A stretch of DNA of 40,892 bases, from NCBI GenBank assembly GCA_002395135.1, contig DGWC01000093.1:7976-48867 (forward strand). The letters are read 5' to 3'. This document shows, piece by piece, positions 1 through 7,339 of the stretch. The stretch is from Prevotella sp. UBA4268 (GTDB lineage Bacteria > Bacteroidota > Bacteroidia > Bacteroidales > Bacteroidaceae). Each line of letters begins with the position of its first letter. Position 1 is the first letter of the stretch. The notes beneath the pieces are model-generated. The model had not been told where the DNA came from and made no database searches. It saw only the letters and a list, made by a program, of their open reading frames with translations. A program made the position numbers and the translations under genes.

Positions 1-513
1 GACGCTTTTGCGAAAGCGTCCAATATTGTTTTTGAAGACAAGCGCTACGGTTTCGTGGCCGAAACGTCTTTGAAAGGCAGGAAAGTGATACTGCTCAAGC
101 CCACCACCTATATGAACCTTAGTGGCAATGCCGTGCGCTATTGGCTGCAGAAGGAGAACATCGACCAGAAGCGGCTGCTCGTCGTGGTCGACGAAATAGC
201 CCTTCCGCTGGGCACGTTCCGTCTGAAAGGCAACGGCAGCAATGGCGGACACAACGGCCTGGGCCACATCCAGCAACTCATCGGCCAGCAGTATGCACGC
301 CTCAGAATGGGCATTGGCAACGAGTTTGCGCGCGGGCAGCAGGTAGACTGGGTGCTGGGCCGCTACAGCGACGACGAGTTGAGCGTGCTGCAGCCTGCTG
401 TTGACATCGCCGTTGATGTCATCAAGAGTTTTGTGCTGGCAGGTATCGACGTCACCATGAACCAGTATAATAAGATAGGAAAGGACGGAACAAAAGCGGA
501 ATCAAAGGCTTAG
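1..513 (+). CDS. pth: Peptidyl-tRNA hydrolase, 5'-truncated by window edge
   Basis: Cytosolic hydrolase that releases tRNA from peptidyl-tRNA dropped by ribosomes. The frame is already open at base 1, so this is the C-terminal part of the protein; the GTG at 55 lies inside the conserved fold and is not the start. Visible family motifs are KPTTYMNLSG (substrate-binding Asn), VVDEIALPLG (the catalytic Asp region) and GSNGGHNGLGHI (conserved His). The N-terminal stretch with the catalytic His of the TRHN motif would lie upstream of the window. It ends 4 bases before the S4-domain gene, so the two are probably co-transcribed. The pth plus S4-protein pairing is, from memory, common in Bacteroidetes. 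Confidence 0.95.
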   Translation, partial: DAFAKASNIVFEDKRYGFVAETSLKGRKVILLKPTTYMNLSGNAVRYWLQKENIDQKRLLVVVDEIALPLGTFRLKGNGSNGGHNGLGHIQQLIGQQYARLRMGIGNEFARGQQVDWVLGRYSDDELSVLQPAVDIAVDVIKSFVLAGIDVTMNQYNKIGKDGTKAESKA

Positions 514-517
514 ATAC

Positions 518-946
518 ATGACGGGTGAAGCAAGAATAGACAAATGGCTATGGGCTTCGCGCATCTTCAAGACGCGGAGCATCGCCGTGGACGCCTGTAA
601 GAACGGGCGGGTAACCATCAACGGGGTGAACGTAAAGCCCAGCCGCCCGCTGAAAGTGGGCGAGGTGGTCAGCGTGAAAAAGCCTCCTGTTACTTATTCC
701 TTTAAGGTTCTCAAGTGCATTGAGCAGCGCGTGGGGGCCAAACTGGTGCCGGAAATCTATGAGAACGTCACCGATCCCAAGCAGTATGAACTGCTGGAGA
801 TGAGCCGCATCAGCGGTTTCATGGACAGGGCGCGCGGCACGGGCCGTCCCACCAAGAAGGAGCGCCGCGCACTCGACGACTTCATCGCCCCCGTGATGTT
901 CGGCTTCGACGACGATTCCGACGATTTCGACATGGACGAAGAATAG
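518..946 (+). CDS. S4-domain RNA-binding protein, Hsp15/RqcP-like
   Basis: A 142-residue protein with an S4 RNA-binding domain at about residues 5-65 (RIDKWLWASRIFKTRS, then NGRVTINGVNVKPSRPLKVGE), the signature of the HslR/Hsp15 family. Members bind 50S subunits that still carry nascent-chain tRNA after premature dissociation; the related RqcP works in ribosome quality control. The C-terminus is basic (GRPTKKERRALDDF) and then strongly acidic (DDDSDDFDMDEE). It starts 4 bases after the pth stop, which suggests coupling and a shared role in rescuing peptidyl-tRNA. Family assignment is firm; choosing between Hsp15-type and RqcP-type function is inference. Confidence 0.88.
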   Translation: MTGEARIDKWLWASRIFKTRSIAVDACKNGRVTINGVNVKPSRPLKVGEVVSVKKPPVTYSFKVLKCIEQRVGAKLVPEIYENVTDPKQYELLEMSRISGFMDRARGTGRPTKKERRALDDFIAPVMFGFDDDSDDFDMDEE

Positions 947-977
947 TTTTTTACCCAATCATTCAAACGATATACCT

Positions 978-1577
978 ATGAAACGTTTAGCCATTTTTGT
1001 ATCAGGAAGCGGCAGCAACTGCGAGAATATCATCCGCTATTTCCACCAGGGACAGGGCCGGCAGCAAAGCGCAGGCACGGAACGCGACGTGGAGGTGGCA
1101 CTCGTGGTGAGCAACAAGGCCGATGCCTACGCCCTGACACGTGCGAAAAACCTCAACGTGCCATGTGCCGTGATGCCGAAGGCCGAATTCAACGAGCCCG
1201 GCAAACTGCTCCCCTTGCTGGAGCAATACCACGTAGACTTCATCGTGCTTGCGGGCTTCCTGCTGATGATTCCCGATTTCCTGATTGATGCCTATCCCCG
1301 TCGCATCATCAATATCCACCCGTCTCTGCTTCCGAAATATGGCGGCAAGGGCATGTGGGGACATCATGTGCACGAGGCGGTGAAGGCTGCGGGAGAAAAA
1401 GAAACGGGCATGACGGTGCACTATGTGAGCAGCGTGTGCGACGGCGGAGAGATTATCGCACAGTTCAAAACGCCGCTGTCGCCGACGGATACGCCCGACG
1501 ACATCGCCGACAAGGAGCACGTGCTGGAAATGGAATATTTCCCGAAGGTGATCGACGAGGTGCTCGGCAAACTCTGA
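978..1577 (+). CDS. purN: Phosphoribosylglycinamide formyltransferase
   Basis: Transfers a formyl group from 10-formyl-tetrahydrofolate to GAR in de novo purine synthesis, in the cytosol. The 199-residue length is normal for PurN. The N-terminal FVSGSGSNCENI loop binds the phosphate of GAR, and NIHPSLLPKYGGKGMWG carries the catalytic Asn/His pair, followed by TGMTVHYVSSVCDGGEI with the conserved Asp. It lies 31 bases after the S4 gene in the same direction. A repeat and hairpin zone and then a new promoter separate it from the menaquinone genes. Confidence 0.95.
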   Translation: MKRLAIFVSGSGSNCENIIRYFHQGQGRQQSAGTERDVEVALVVSNKADAYALTRAKNLNVPCAVMPKAEFNEPGKLLPLLEQYHVDFIVLAGFLLMIPDFLIDAYPRRIINIHPSLLPKYGGKGMWGHHVHEAVKAAGEKETGMTVHYVSSVCDGGEIIAQFKTPLSPTDTPDDIADKEHVLEMEYFPKVIDEVLGKL

Positions 1578-1588
1578 AACATTTTTTC

Positions 1589-1650
1589 AAAACACGTTAT
1601 GGCTGCATTAAAAAAGGTAAAACACGTTGTTTTACCTCATGAAAACGTGT
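1589..1650 (+). repeat. AAAACACGTT direct repeats and 9-bp hairpin before menI
   Basis: The ten bases AAAACACGTT occur at 1589-1598 and again at 1619-1628, exactly 30 bases apart, and a related AAAACGTGTG lies at 1642-1651 in partly inverted form. A perfect 9-bp stem (AGGTAAAAC at 1615-1623 with GTTTTACCT at 1629-1637) overlaps the second copy. No T-run follows on the plus strand, so it is a poor terminator for purN. The position 20-80 bases upstream of the menI -7 box would suit an operator, but no regulator is identified. Confidence 0.4.
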
Positions 1651-1670
1651 GCTGTTTCAGAAAAATTGCT

Positions 1671-1678
1671 TAATTTTG
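1671..1678 (+). promoter_or_regulatory. Bacteroidetes -7 box for menI-menF-menD
   Basis: TAATTTTG followed by CA matches the TAnnTTTG -7 element and lies 20 bases before the ATG at 1699. No convincing TTTG -33 element is seen at the usual 19-20 base distance. Its position shows that the in-frame ATG at 1627 lies upstream of the likely transcript start, which decides the start of the thioesterase gene. Confidence 0.6.
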
Positions 1679-1698
1679 CATCCAAACTTATCATAACG

Positions 1699-2118
1699 AT
1701 GGACGTAGAAGAAATCAAGAAAATCATTGAAAAACAACCGAATCTGTCAACCGCCTTGGGCATGGAGTTCTATTCAACTCCCGAAGATGACACTTGCATG
1801 GCTACCATGCAGGTGGACCAGCGCAACCGTCAGCCATTTGGATTCCTGAGCGGAGGGGCGTCGTTGGCGCTGGCCGAGAACGTGGCCGGCGTAGGTTCCT
1901 CGGCCCTTTGTCCTGGAAAAATATGCGTGGGAATCAGTGTGAGCGGCGACCATGTGAAGGCTGTTTCCGAAGGAGACACTGTGACGGCGCACGCCAAACT
2001 GGTGAGCAAAGGGCGCACCCTGCATGTGTGGGACGTGAAAATCACCGACACCTCGGGCGACCTGATCTCCAATGTGCACGTCACCAATTATATCATCAGC
2101 CCTAAAAAAGAGGTGTAA
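1699..2118 (+). CDS. menI: Hotdog-fold thioesterase, probable DHNA-CoA thioesterase
   Basis: A 139-residue PaaI/YdiI-type hotdog protein. YdiI (MenI) hydrolyses 1,4-dihydroxy-2-naphthoyl-CoA, the step after MenB. The active-site segment is QPFGFLSGGASLALAE; by alignment with YdiI (Gln48, His54, Glu63) the equivalents here are Gln45, Ser51 and Glu60, so the catalytic Glu and Gln are kept with exact spacing but the usual HGG His is Ser. GDHVKAVSEGD matches the NANHVRSAREG segment of YdiI. The start at 1699 was chosen because the promoter lies at 1671 and the length then fits the family. The stop overlaps the menF ATG (TAATG), so coupling to menaquinone synthesis is strong. Function in this pathway is inferred from fold plus context. 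Confidence 0.82.
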   Translation: MDVEEIKKIIEKQPNLSTALGMEFYSTPEDDTCMATMQVDQRNRQPFGFLSGGASLALAENVAGVGSSALCPGKICVGISVSGDHVKAVSEGDTVTAHAKLVSKGRTLHVWDVKITDTSGDLISNVHVTNYIISPKKEV

Positions 2119-3296
2119 TGGCCAGTTTCGCACTATTCAGACTCCCCAGGGAACGTGCCTGCACGCTGATGATTCAGCGCGAAGGTGAGCCGCAGGAACT
2201 GCTCACGCTCTCGGAATTGAACCGCAAGTCGGGCTTCGTCATCGCACCTTTCGCCATCACCGCCCAGCAGCCCGTGCTGCTGTTAGGTGCCGATGAGCGT
2301 CGCCAGATGGAACTGGCGGAAGTCAGCGCCATGAAAGAAGAACTGGAAGACATCATCACCGCCAACGAGGAATCCTACGACCGACTGAACGCCGTGCGCA
2401 AAAGCGGGGAGGCAGCACTGTCTGACGAGATGGCGAGAATGCGCTATCGCATCGACTTTGCCAATTTCCACGCCCATCTGCTCGACGGTGCTTTCCAGAA
2501 AATCGTGCTCTCGCGCAGCACTTTCGACCACATGCCCGACAACAAGAAATATGCTGCCGACTTGTTCTGCATGGCTTGCCAACTTTATCCGCGCATGTTC
2601 GTGTCGCTCGTCACCACGCCGAAGAGCGGCACGTGGATGATGGCCACGCCCGAAACACTGCTCGACGGAAAGGGCCGGAACTGGCGCACCATCGCGCTGG
2701 CCGGCACAATGAAACTCGAGGAGGGGCAGTTGGGATTCGATTCGCTTGATGAAAACGCTGCCGGCCAAGGCGGAAACGCGTCAGAACAAAGCGCAAACCA
2801 GCATCCGGAAACCGAGGTGAAATGGGATCAGAAGAACATGCAGGAGCAGCGCTATGTGGCCACATATATCACGGAATGCCTGGAACATTTCTCACACAAG
2901 ATGAAAGAAGACGGGCCATATACCGTGAGGGCGGCCAATCTGGTGCACCTGCGCAGCGACTTCAACTTTGAACTCGACAACGCAGAGCGCATCGGCACCT
3001 TGCTCAAAGCGCTCCATCCCACGCCGGCGGTGTGCGGACTGCCCAAGCAGAACACCTTCGACTTCATTGTGCGCAACGAGTCTTCGCCCCGCACTTACTA
3101 CAGCGGATTCACCGGCGTGCTTGATCCTGACAACGGAACCCATCTGTTTGTATCCCTCCGGTGCATGCATCTGCGCAAAGACGGCTACATGCTTTATGCC
3201 GGAGGAGGCTTGCTCCCTGACAGCGTGGAGCAGCAGGAGTGGGACGAAACAGAGGCAAAAATGGAAACCATGCGCCATATTATATATAATGTATAG
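2118..3296 (+). CDS. menF: Isochorismate synthase
   Basis: Converts chorismate to isochorismate, the entry reaction of the MenFDBCE route to menaquinone. The protein has 392 residues. The C-terminal chorismate-binding fold is recognisable: IVLSRSTFDHMP, ATPETLLDGKG, IALAGTMK, the segment HPTPAVCGLPKQ, then YYSGFTGVLD, and LYAGGGLLPDSVEQQEWDETEAK near the end, which holds metal-binding Glu residues. The start overlaps the menI stop by one base and the stop overlaps menD by 8 bases, so the three genes form one translationally coupled unit. An entC-like role in siderophore synthesis is unlikely given the menD partner. Confidence 0.93.
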   Translation: MASFALFRLPRERACTLMIQREGEPQELLTLSELNRKSGFVIAPFAITAQQPVLLLGADERRQMELAEVSAMKEELEDIITANEESYDRLNAVRKSGEAALSDEMARMRYRIDFANFHAHLLDGAFQKIVLSRSTFDHMPDNKKYAADLFCMACQLYPRMFVSLVTTPKSGTWMMATPETLLDGKGRNWRTIALAGTMKLEEGQLGFDSLDENAAGQGGNASEQSANQHPETEVKWDQKNMQEQRYVATYITECLEHFSHKMKEDGPYTVRAANLVHLRSDFNFELDNAERIGTLLKALHPTPAVCGLPKQNTFDFIVRNESSPRTYYSGFTGVLDPDNGTHLFVSLRCMHLRKDGYMLYAGGGLLPDSVEQQEWDETEAKMETMRHIIYNV

Positions 3297-4971
3297 CAAC
3301 AAAGAGAACGTAAACATACTGACATCGCTGCTCGTTGCCCATAGGGTGAGGCATGCCGTGGTGTGTCCTGGCAGCAGGAATGCACCCATCGTGCACAACC
3401 TGAACGAATGTCCCGACGTGGAATGCCATGCCGTGACCGACGAGCGCAGCGCAGGATTCTATGCGCTGGGCATGGCTTTGGCACTGGAATCACCTGTTGC
3501 CGTGTGCATCACCAGCGGCACCGCGCTGCTCAATCTCGCACCAGCAGTGGCCGAAGCCTGTTATCGGCATGTGCCGTTAGTGGTGATTTCGGCCGACCGG
3601 CCACAGCGTTGGATCGACCAGTTGGACGGTCAGACGCTGTCGCAGCCCGATGCGCTCGGCTGTTTTGTGCGCTCGTCTGTCTCGCTGCCGGAGATTGCTG
3701 ACGGGAGCAGCGACGCTGAAGAGCAGCGATGGCACTGCAACCGGCTGGTGAACGAGGCTTTGCTCGACATGCGTTTCCGCGACCCGGCGCCCGTTCACAT
3801 CAATGTACCCATCTCCGAACCGCTCTTCTGCTTCTCCGTAGAGGCCTTGCCGCAAGAGCGGAAAATCGTAAGGCGGTTCTCTTACGGCGATGATTTCGGA
3901 GTGGAAGAAGTGATGGTCAGGAGTTTCCTGAACGCGCGGAAACCGATGATTGTAATCGGTCAGACGCGCTCAGACTTTGTCTATGACGAGGATTGGCGCG
4001 AGGTGATGACCACGCTGTCGGAGCATTTCGTGGTGCTTGCAGAGCGGTTGTGCAATTACAGCACAGATACCGTGCACTTCGACGAGGTACTTTTCCGCGT
4101 GGGCGACGATGCGCGTTACCAGCCCGATGCGGTTGTCTACGTGGGCGATACCTTGGTGAGCAAACGCCTGAAACAGTTCCTGCGCAAGACGGAAGGGCTG
4201 AACGTGTACCGGCTGAGCGCCGACGGTTCGGTGAAAGACACCTTCCTGCATCTCGCGGAGATCACCGTGTGCCATCCGGAACATGCGCTCGCGATGATTG
4301 CTTCGCTGGCTGAGCAGTCGGCTGCCGACTCGTCGTTCCGCGCCGTTTGGAAACAGTCGCTCGGTCTGGCCGACGCACATGCAGGGGAATATGAGGCTCC
4401 TTATTCGCAGATGGCTGCCGTGAAGTGCTTTGAACGATATTTCAACGGGGGCTTTGTGCATTATGCCAACAGTTCGGCCATCCGTCTGGCAAATATCTAT
4501 TCCGGCCATTTCGTCTATTGCAACCGCGGGGTGAACGGCATCGAAGGCTCGCTCTCAACAGCCGCCGGCTTCTCTGTCGTGAAGGCGGAGCGCGTGTATT
4601 GCGTCATCGGCGACCTGAGTTTTTTCTACGATCAGAACGCGCTGTGGAACCAGAACCTGCGCGGCAACCTGCGCATCCTGCTGCTCAACAACGGCAAGGG
4701 TGGCATTTTCAACATGCTCAGAGGACTGGAGCAGAGCCCCGCGCGCGACCGCATGGTGGCCGGGCTGCATCACACCACCGCTGAGGGAATATGCATGCAG
4801 AACAACGTGGACTATCTCAAGGCTTCGAACATGGAAGAGATGGAGCAGGGCATCCGCACGCTTGTGCAGGCTGAGAGCACGCGCCCCATGTTGCTGGAGG
4901 TGTTTACTGATGCCGAACAGGATGAGCAGACGCTGCGGCGGTACTATCGTCAACTGCCCCCGTTGGTGTGA
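3289..4971 (+). CDS. menD: SEPHCHC synthase (2-succinyl-5-enolpyruvyl-6-hydroxy-3-cyclohexene-1-carboxylate synthase)
   Basis: Thiamine-diphosphate enzyme that joins 2-oxoglutarate to isochorismate. It is about 560 residues, the usual MenD length, when started at the ATG at 3289, which overlaps the last codons of menF (ATGTATAG). The frame is open much further upstream, but that part is antisense-free overlap with menF and has no homology I recognise. Motifs: VCPGSRNAPIVH at the N-terminus, TDERSAGFYALGMA with the cofactor-activating Glu, CITSGTALLNLAPAV, and the C-terminal GDLSFFYDQNALWNQ...LLLNN diphosphate/metal-binding motif. No clear terminator follows; the next 430 bases are repeat-rich spacer. 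Confidence 0.95.
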   Translation: MYSNKENVNILTSLLVAHRVRHAVVCPGSRNAPIVHNLNECPDVECHAVTDERSAGFYALGMALALESPVAVCITSGTALLNLAPAVAEACYRHVPLVVISADRPQRWIDQLDGQTLSQPDALGCFVRSSVSLPEIADGSSDAEEQRWHCNRLVNEALLDMRFRDPAPVHINVPISEPLFCFSVEALPQERKIVRRFSYGDDFGVEEVMVRSFLNARKPMIVIGQTRSDFVYDEDWREVMTTLSEHFVVLAERLCNYSTDTVHFDEVLFRVGDDARYQPDAVVYVGDTLVSKRLKQFLRKTEGLNVYRLSADGSVKDTFLHLAEITVCHPEHALAMIASLAEQSAADSSFRAVWKQSLGLADAHAGEYEAPYSQMAAVKCFERYFNGGFVHYANSSAIRLANIYSGHFVYCNRGVNGIEGSLSTAAGFSVVKAERVYCVIGDLSFFYDQNALWNQNLRGNLRILLLNNGKGGIFNMLRGLEQSPARDRMVAGLHHTTAEGICMQNNVDYLKASNMEEMEQGIRTLVQAESTRPMLLEVFTDAEQDEQTLRRYYRQLPPLV

Positions 4972-5092
4972 TTTCGCCGTCTCCATGTTCTGCTGACCAT
5001 GTCTTTGTTCGTGCTTTTCTAACAGTCCCAATGTCGTTCCGTAGCAGTTTTTTTGTTGGAAAAATTCCGATTTTAACCCCTCGTGGCTGCGC

Positions 5093-5177
5093 TATTTTCA
5101 ACAATCAAATGGCAAGACCGTCAATAACGCATTTTTGAGGCATTTTGTATAAAGTGTTGAAAATAAGATGCTTGCCA
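5093..5177. repeat. Interleaved inverted repeats (A-B-A'-B')
   Basis: TATTTTCAACA at 5093-5103 is the exact reverse complement of TGTTGAAAATA at 5155-5165, and TGGCAAG at 5110-5116 is that of CTTGCCA at 5171-5177. The order A-B-A'-B' with nearly equal A-B and A'-B' gaps (6 and 5 bases) cannot fold as a simple nested hairpin. It would give a pseudoknot in RNA or two inverted copies of one bipartite unit in DNA. Confidence 0.6.
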
Positions 5178-5223
5178 ATAAAACCCCGTTTCCTGCGGAA
5201 GCGTAATCATGCGTCTGCCCCGC

Positions 5224-5311
5224 AAAACCTATGCTTTTGGTCTTCAAAACCTATGTTTTCACGCCCCGAAACCTATGTTTTTGGAGTGTAAAACCTATGC
5301 TTTTGTCAGGC
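5224..5311 (+). repeat. Four tandem 22-base units, core RAAACCTATGYTTTT
   Basis: Units start at 5224, 5246, 5268 and 5290, an exact 22-base period. Each begins with (A/G)AAACCTATG(C/T)TTTT and ends with 7-8 bases that differ between units. It is not a CRISPR: the variable parts are far too short. A possible degraded single copy (GAAACCATCGCTTTTG) lies at 37103-37118. Function unknown; a protein-binding array or a dispersed intergenic repeat are both possible. Confidence 0.75.
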
Positions 5312-5404
5312 GAAAGGTCAGAACCCCGCCGCCGCAAGCACAAAATTAGGCCTCAATAGCGCATTTCCCGTTCTGATTTGACTGAAAACTCAAACAAGAA
5401 TTGT

Positions 5405-5443
5405 AAAAAAACATTCCCATACGAGTCGTCGCATGGGAATGTT
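5405..5443 (-). terminator. Rho-independent terminator of the nucleoside kinase gene
   Basis: AACATTCCCAT at 5410-5420 pairs perfectly with ATGGGAATGTT at 5433-5443 around a 12-base loop. Read on the minus strand the stem is followed by a run of T (the A-run at 5404-5411). It lies about 30 bases past the stop of the minus-strand kinase. Confidence 0.85.
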
Positions 5444-5474
5444 CTTTCTATGGTATTCGTTCCTGTTATTACCT

Positions 5475-7154
5475 TTAATACTTGAAACTGCTGCCGCCCA
5501 CAAACTCGCGCATGATGCTGGTGGGCGGTATTTCCTTGTCGCTCACGGGGATGAAATAATGGATGAATTTCAGCAGCCGGTGGGCTTCTGCATACTCAGG
5601 ACAGTTGCGCGGCACGGATGCCAGTATCACTTCGGCATGGGTGCGCAGCACGGCAAACTCAATGTTCAGTGCAGAATTGAACATCACGTCGGCTGTTTCC
5701 TGGAACGGGAATATCCATTGCTCTTCGGCTTCGCACACGTTTTTCCATTGGCTGATGGTCTGCTGGGCGGTGAAAGCACCCTTGTTATAGTCGCGGATGA
5801 TACGTCTGAGCAGCCGGTTGTCGCGTGTTGGAATCCAGTTATGGTCGTCGAGCGAGATGCTGGTCAGTGCCGACACGTAGACTTTAAACTTCAAAGAGTC
5901 GGGAATTTTGGCGGTGAGCAGCGGGTTCAGCGCATGTATGCCCTCGATGATGAGCACGCTGTCGTTGCTGAGTTTCACCTTCTTGCCGTTGTATTCGCGC
6001 TTTCCTGTCACGAAGTTGTACTCTGGCAGTTCCACGCTTTCGCCGTTCATCAGCCGCATCAGGTGTTCTTCCATCAGGTCGCAGTCAACGGCTTTCACGT
6101 TGTCGAAGTCGTAATCGCCATTCGGCAGTTTGGGTGTGTCCACGCGATTCACGAAATAGTCGTCGGTGGAAAACGAGTAGGGGCGCAGTCCGCAGGCCAG
6201 CAACTGGATGGAAAGACGCTTGCACAGGGTGCTTTTACCTGAACTCGACGGTCCTGTGATAAGCACCATTCGGATGGGATTCTGCTCAGCGTGGAAGCGG
6301 CGGTCTATTTCTTCTGCTATCTGCACGATTTTCTTCTCTTGCAAAGCCTCGCTCACTTGTATCAGTTCCGATGCATGGCCTTTCAGAATGGCCATGTTCA
6401 CGTCGCCGGCATTCGACAGTCGCATGATGATGTCCCATTTCACTTTCTCGGCAAACACGTCGAATGTGTGCGGCATATCCACTTTCTCGGCCAACTGAAG
6501 CGGGTTCTTGCGGTCGGGCACTCTGAGGAGCAGTCCCTCGTGATAGTGCTCAAGTTCCCACACGGAGAGATATCCTGCCGACGGAACGAGTGGCCCGTAG
6601 AAATAGTCCACGGTGTCGCCCAGCGTGTAATAGTCGCTGTATATCTGTCCGCTTGTCTTCAGCAGTTTCACCTTGTCGGAGAATCCGCGGTCGGAAAAGA
6701 TACGGACGGTCTCTTCCGTGGTGGCTTCGTTGCGGCGGAAAGGCATGTCGAGTGCGATGATTTCCTGTATGCGTTTGCGTATTCTGGCCACGTCTTTGTC
6801 GGTCAGCGCGGTGTTGTCCTTCTTCTTGAAGTTGCAGTAGTAGCCGCGCGAAAGCGGATGCTCGATAAACAGTTTGCTGCCGGGGAAGACATCGCAGGTG
6901 GCTTTATAGAGCACAAAGCACAGCGATCGCACATAGGCACGGTGGCCCGAGCCCTCGCGGGCATCAAGAAACTCCACGTCGCGGTTCTGGAACAGTCTGA
7001 ATTTCAGGCCTTGCGATGCGTTGTTTACCTTGGCTGACACCACGGGAAACGGCAGATTGATGTCCTGGGCAAACTCCTGGTATACATCCAACAGCGAGGT
7101 TCCCTCGGGGAAACTCTTGGTCATATTGTTGTTCTTACAGCGAATCTGTAGCAT
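5475..7154 (-). CDS. Nucleoside kinase with TGS and tRNA-synthetase-like N-terminus (uridine kinase family)
   Basis: A 559-residue cytosolic phosphotransferase. Residues 1-65 form a TGS-like domain (NMTKSFPEGTSLLDVYQEF), residues 66-190 resemble the second additional domain of ThrRS/AlaRS (FIEHPLSRGYYCNF), and residues 295-500 are a uridine-kinase/phosphoribulokinase domain with the Walker A motif GPSSSGKST at 301-309 and the following FSTDDYFVNR and IIEGIHALNP segments. This fusion is a known bacterial family whose nucleoside substrate is not always settled. The start at 7154 (MLQIRCKNNN) was chosen over an in-frame ATG at 7346 because a -7 box at 7179-7186 lies between them and the family begins here. 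It is transcribed against the surrounding men genes and has its own terminator. Confidence 0.88.
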   Translation of the reverse strand: MLQIRCKNNNMTKSFPEGTSLLDVYQEFAQDINLPFPVVSAKVNNASQGLKFRLFQNRDVEFLDAREGSGHRAYVRSLCFVLYKATCDVFPGSKLFIEHPLSRGYYCNFKKKDNTALTDKDVARIRKRIQEIIALDMPFRRNEATTEETVRIFSDRGFSDKVKLLKTSGQIYSDYYTLGDTVDYFYGPLVPSAGYLSVWELEHYHEGLLLRVPDRKNPLQLAEKVDMPHTFDVFAEKVKWDIIMRLSNAGDVNMAILKGHASELIQVSEALQEKKIVQIAEEIDRRFHAEQNPIRMVLITGPSSSGKSTLCKRLSIQLLACGLRPYSFSTDDYFVNRVDTPKLPNGDYDFDNVKAVDCDLMEEHLMRLMNGESVELPEYNFVTGKREYNGKKVKLSNDSVLIIEGIHALNPLLTAKIPDSLKFKVYVSALTSISLDDHNWIPTRDNRLLRRIIRDYNKGAFTAQQTISQWKNVCEAEEQWIFPFQETADVMFNSALNIEFAVLRTHAEVILASVPRNCPEYAEAHRLLKFIHYFIPVSDKEIPPTSIMREFVGGSSFKY

Positions 7155-7178
7155 AGTAACAGGTTTTGGTTTTGCCTG

Positions 7179-7186
7179 CAAAGATA
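7179..7186 (-). promoter_or_regulatory. -7 box for the nucleoside kinase gene
   Basis: On the minus strand TATCTTTG followed by CA matches the TAnnTTTG element, 24 bases before the ATG at 7154. A T-rich stretch lies upstream but no clear -33 TTTG at standard spacing. Confidence 0.6.
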
Positions 7187-7238
7187 AACAAAAAAAACGA
7201 AAAACAGTAAGAATCGCATCTGATTTCATCTCTTTTGC

Positions 7239-7269
7239 TTGGCGGTTCAACGGAAAAATCGTAATTTTG
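7239..7269 (+). promoter_or_regulatory. Promoter for menB-menC
   Basis: TTG at 7239-7241 and TAATTTTG at 7262-7269 are 20 bases apart, the arrangement of a Bacteroidetes -33/-7 promoter. The transcript would have a leader of about 65 bases before the menB ATG. It is back-to-back with the kinase promoter. Confidence 0.65.
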
Positions 7270-7339
7270 CATCTGTTCCGCAGCGCGAAGATGTCGTGCA
7301 GGGCGGACAGGTTGATTAAAACGAAAACACGAAAGTAAT

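Larger units (their letters stand above)
4972..5404. other. Repeat-rich spacer between menD and nucleoside kinase
   Basis: No credible gene is seen here. The spacer holds a pair of interleaved inverted repeats (5093-5177), a 14-base direct repeat TCAATARCGCATTT at 5121-5134 and 5353-5366, and between those copies a four-unit 22-base array (5224-5311). The remainder is AT-rich without open frames of note. The repeats have the look of a dispersed intergenic element rather than decayed coding sequence. Confidence 0.6.

Noticed and set aside
1..20. Perfect inverted repeat GACGCTTT/AAAGCGTC at the window start
   Set aside because: It lies inside the pth coding sequence and is followed by conserved codons; most likely chance.
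1615..1637. Terminator of purN
   Set aside because: The stem is good but no T-run follows on the plus strand; the T-run is on the minus strand, where no gene ends.
2968..3288. An upstream start for menD giving 667 residues
   Set aside because: The added residues overlap menF in another frame and lack MenD homology; the ATG at 3289 gives normal length and an 8-base overlap typical of coupled genes.
5224..5311. Regular repeats resembling a small CRISPR array
   Set aside because: Period is 22 bases with only 7-8 variable bases between cores, no cas genes nearby, and cores are imperfect. It is a short tandem array.
5433..6242. Long plus-strand open frame opposite the nucleoside kinase
   Set aside because: It is the antisense of a clearly conserved kinase and shows no domain; such frames are common opposite GC-rich genes. 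Similar antisense frames opposite the two barrel genes (for example 22257-22928 and 26550-27422) were rejected for the same reason.
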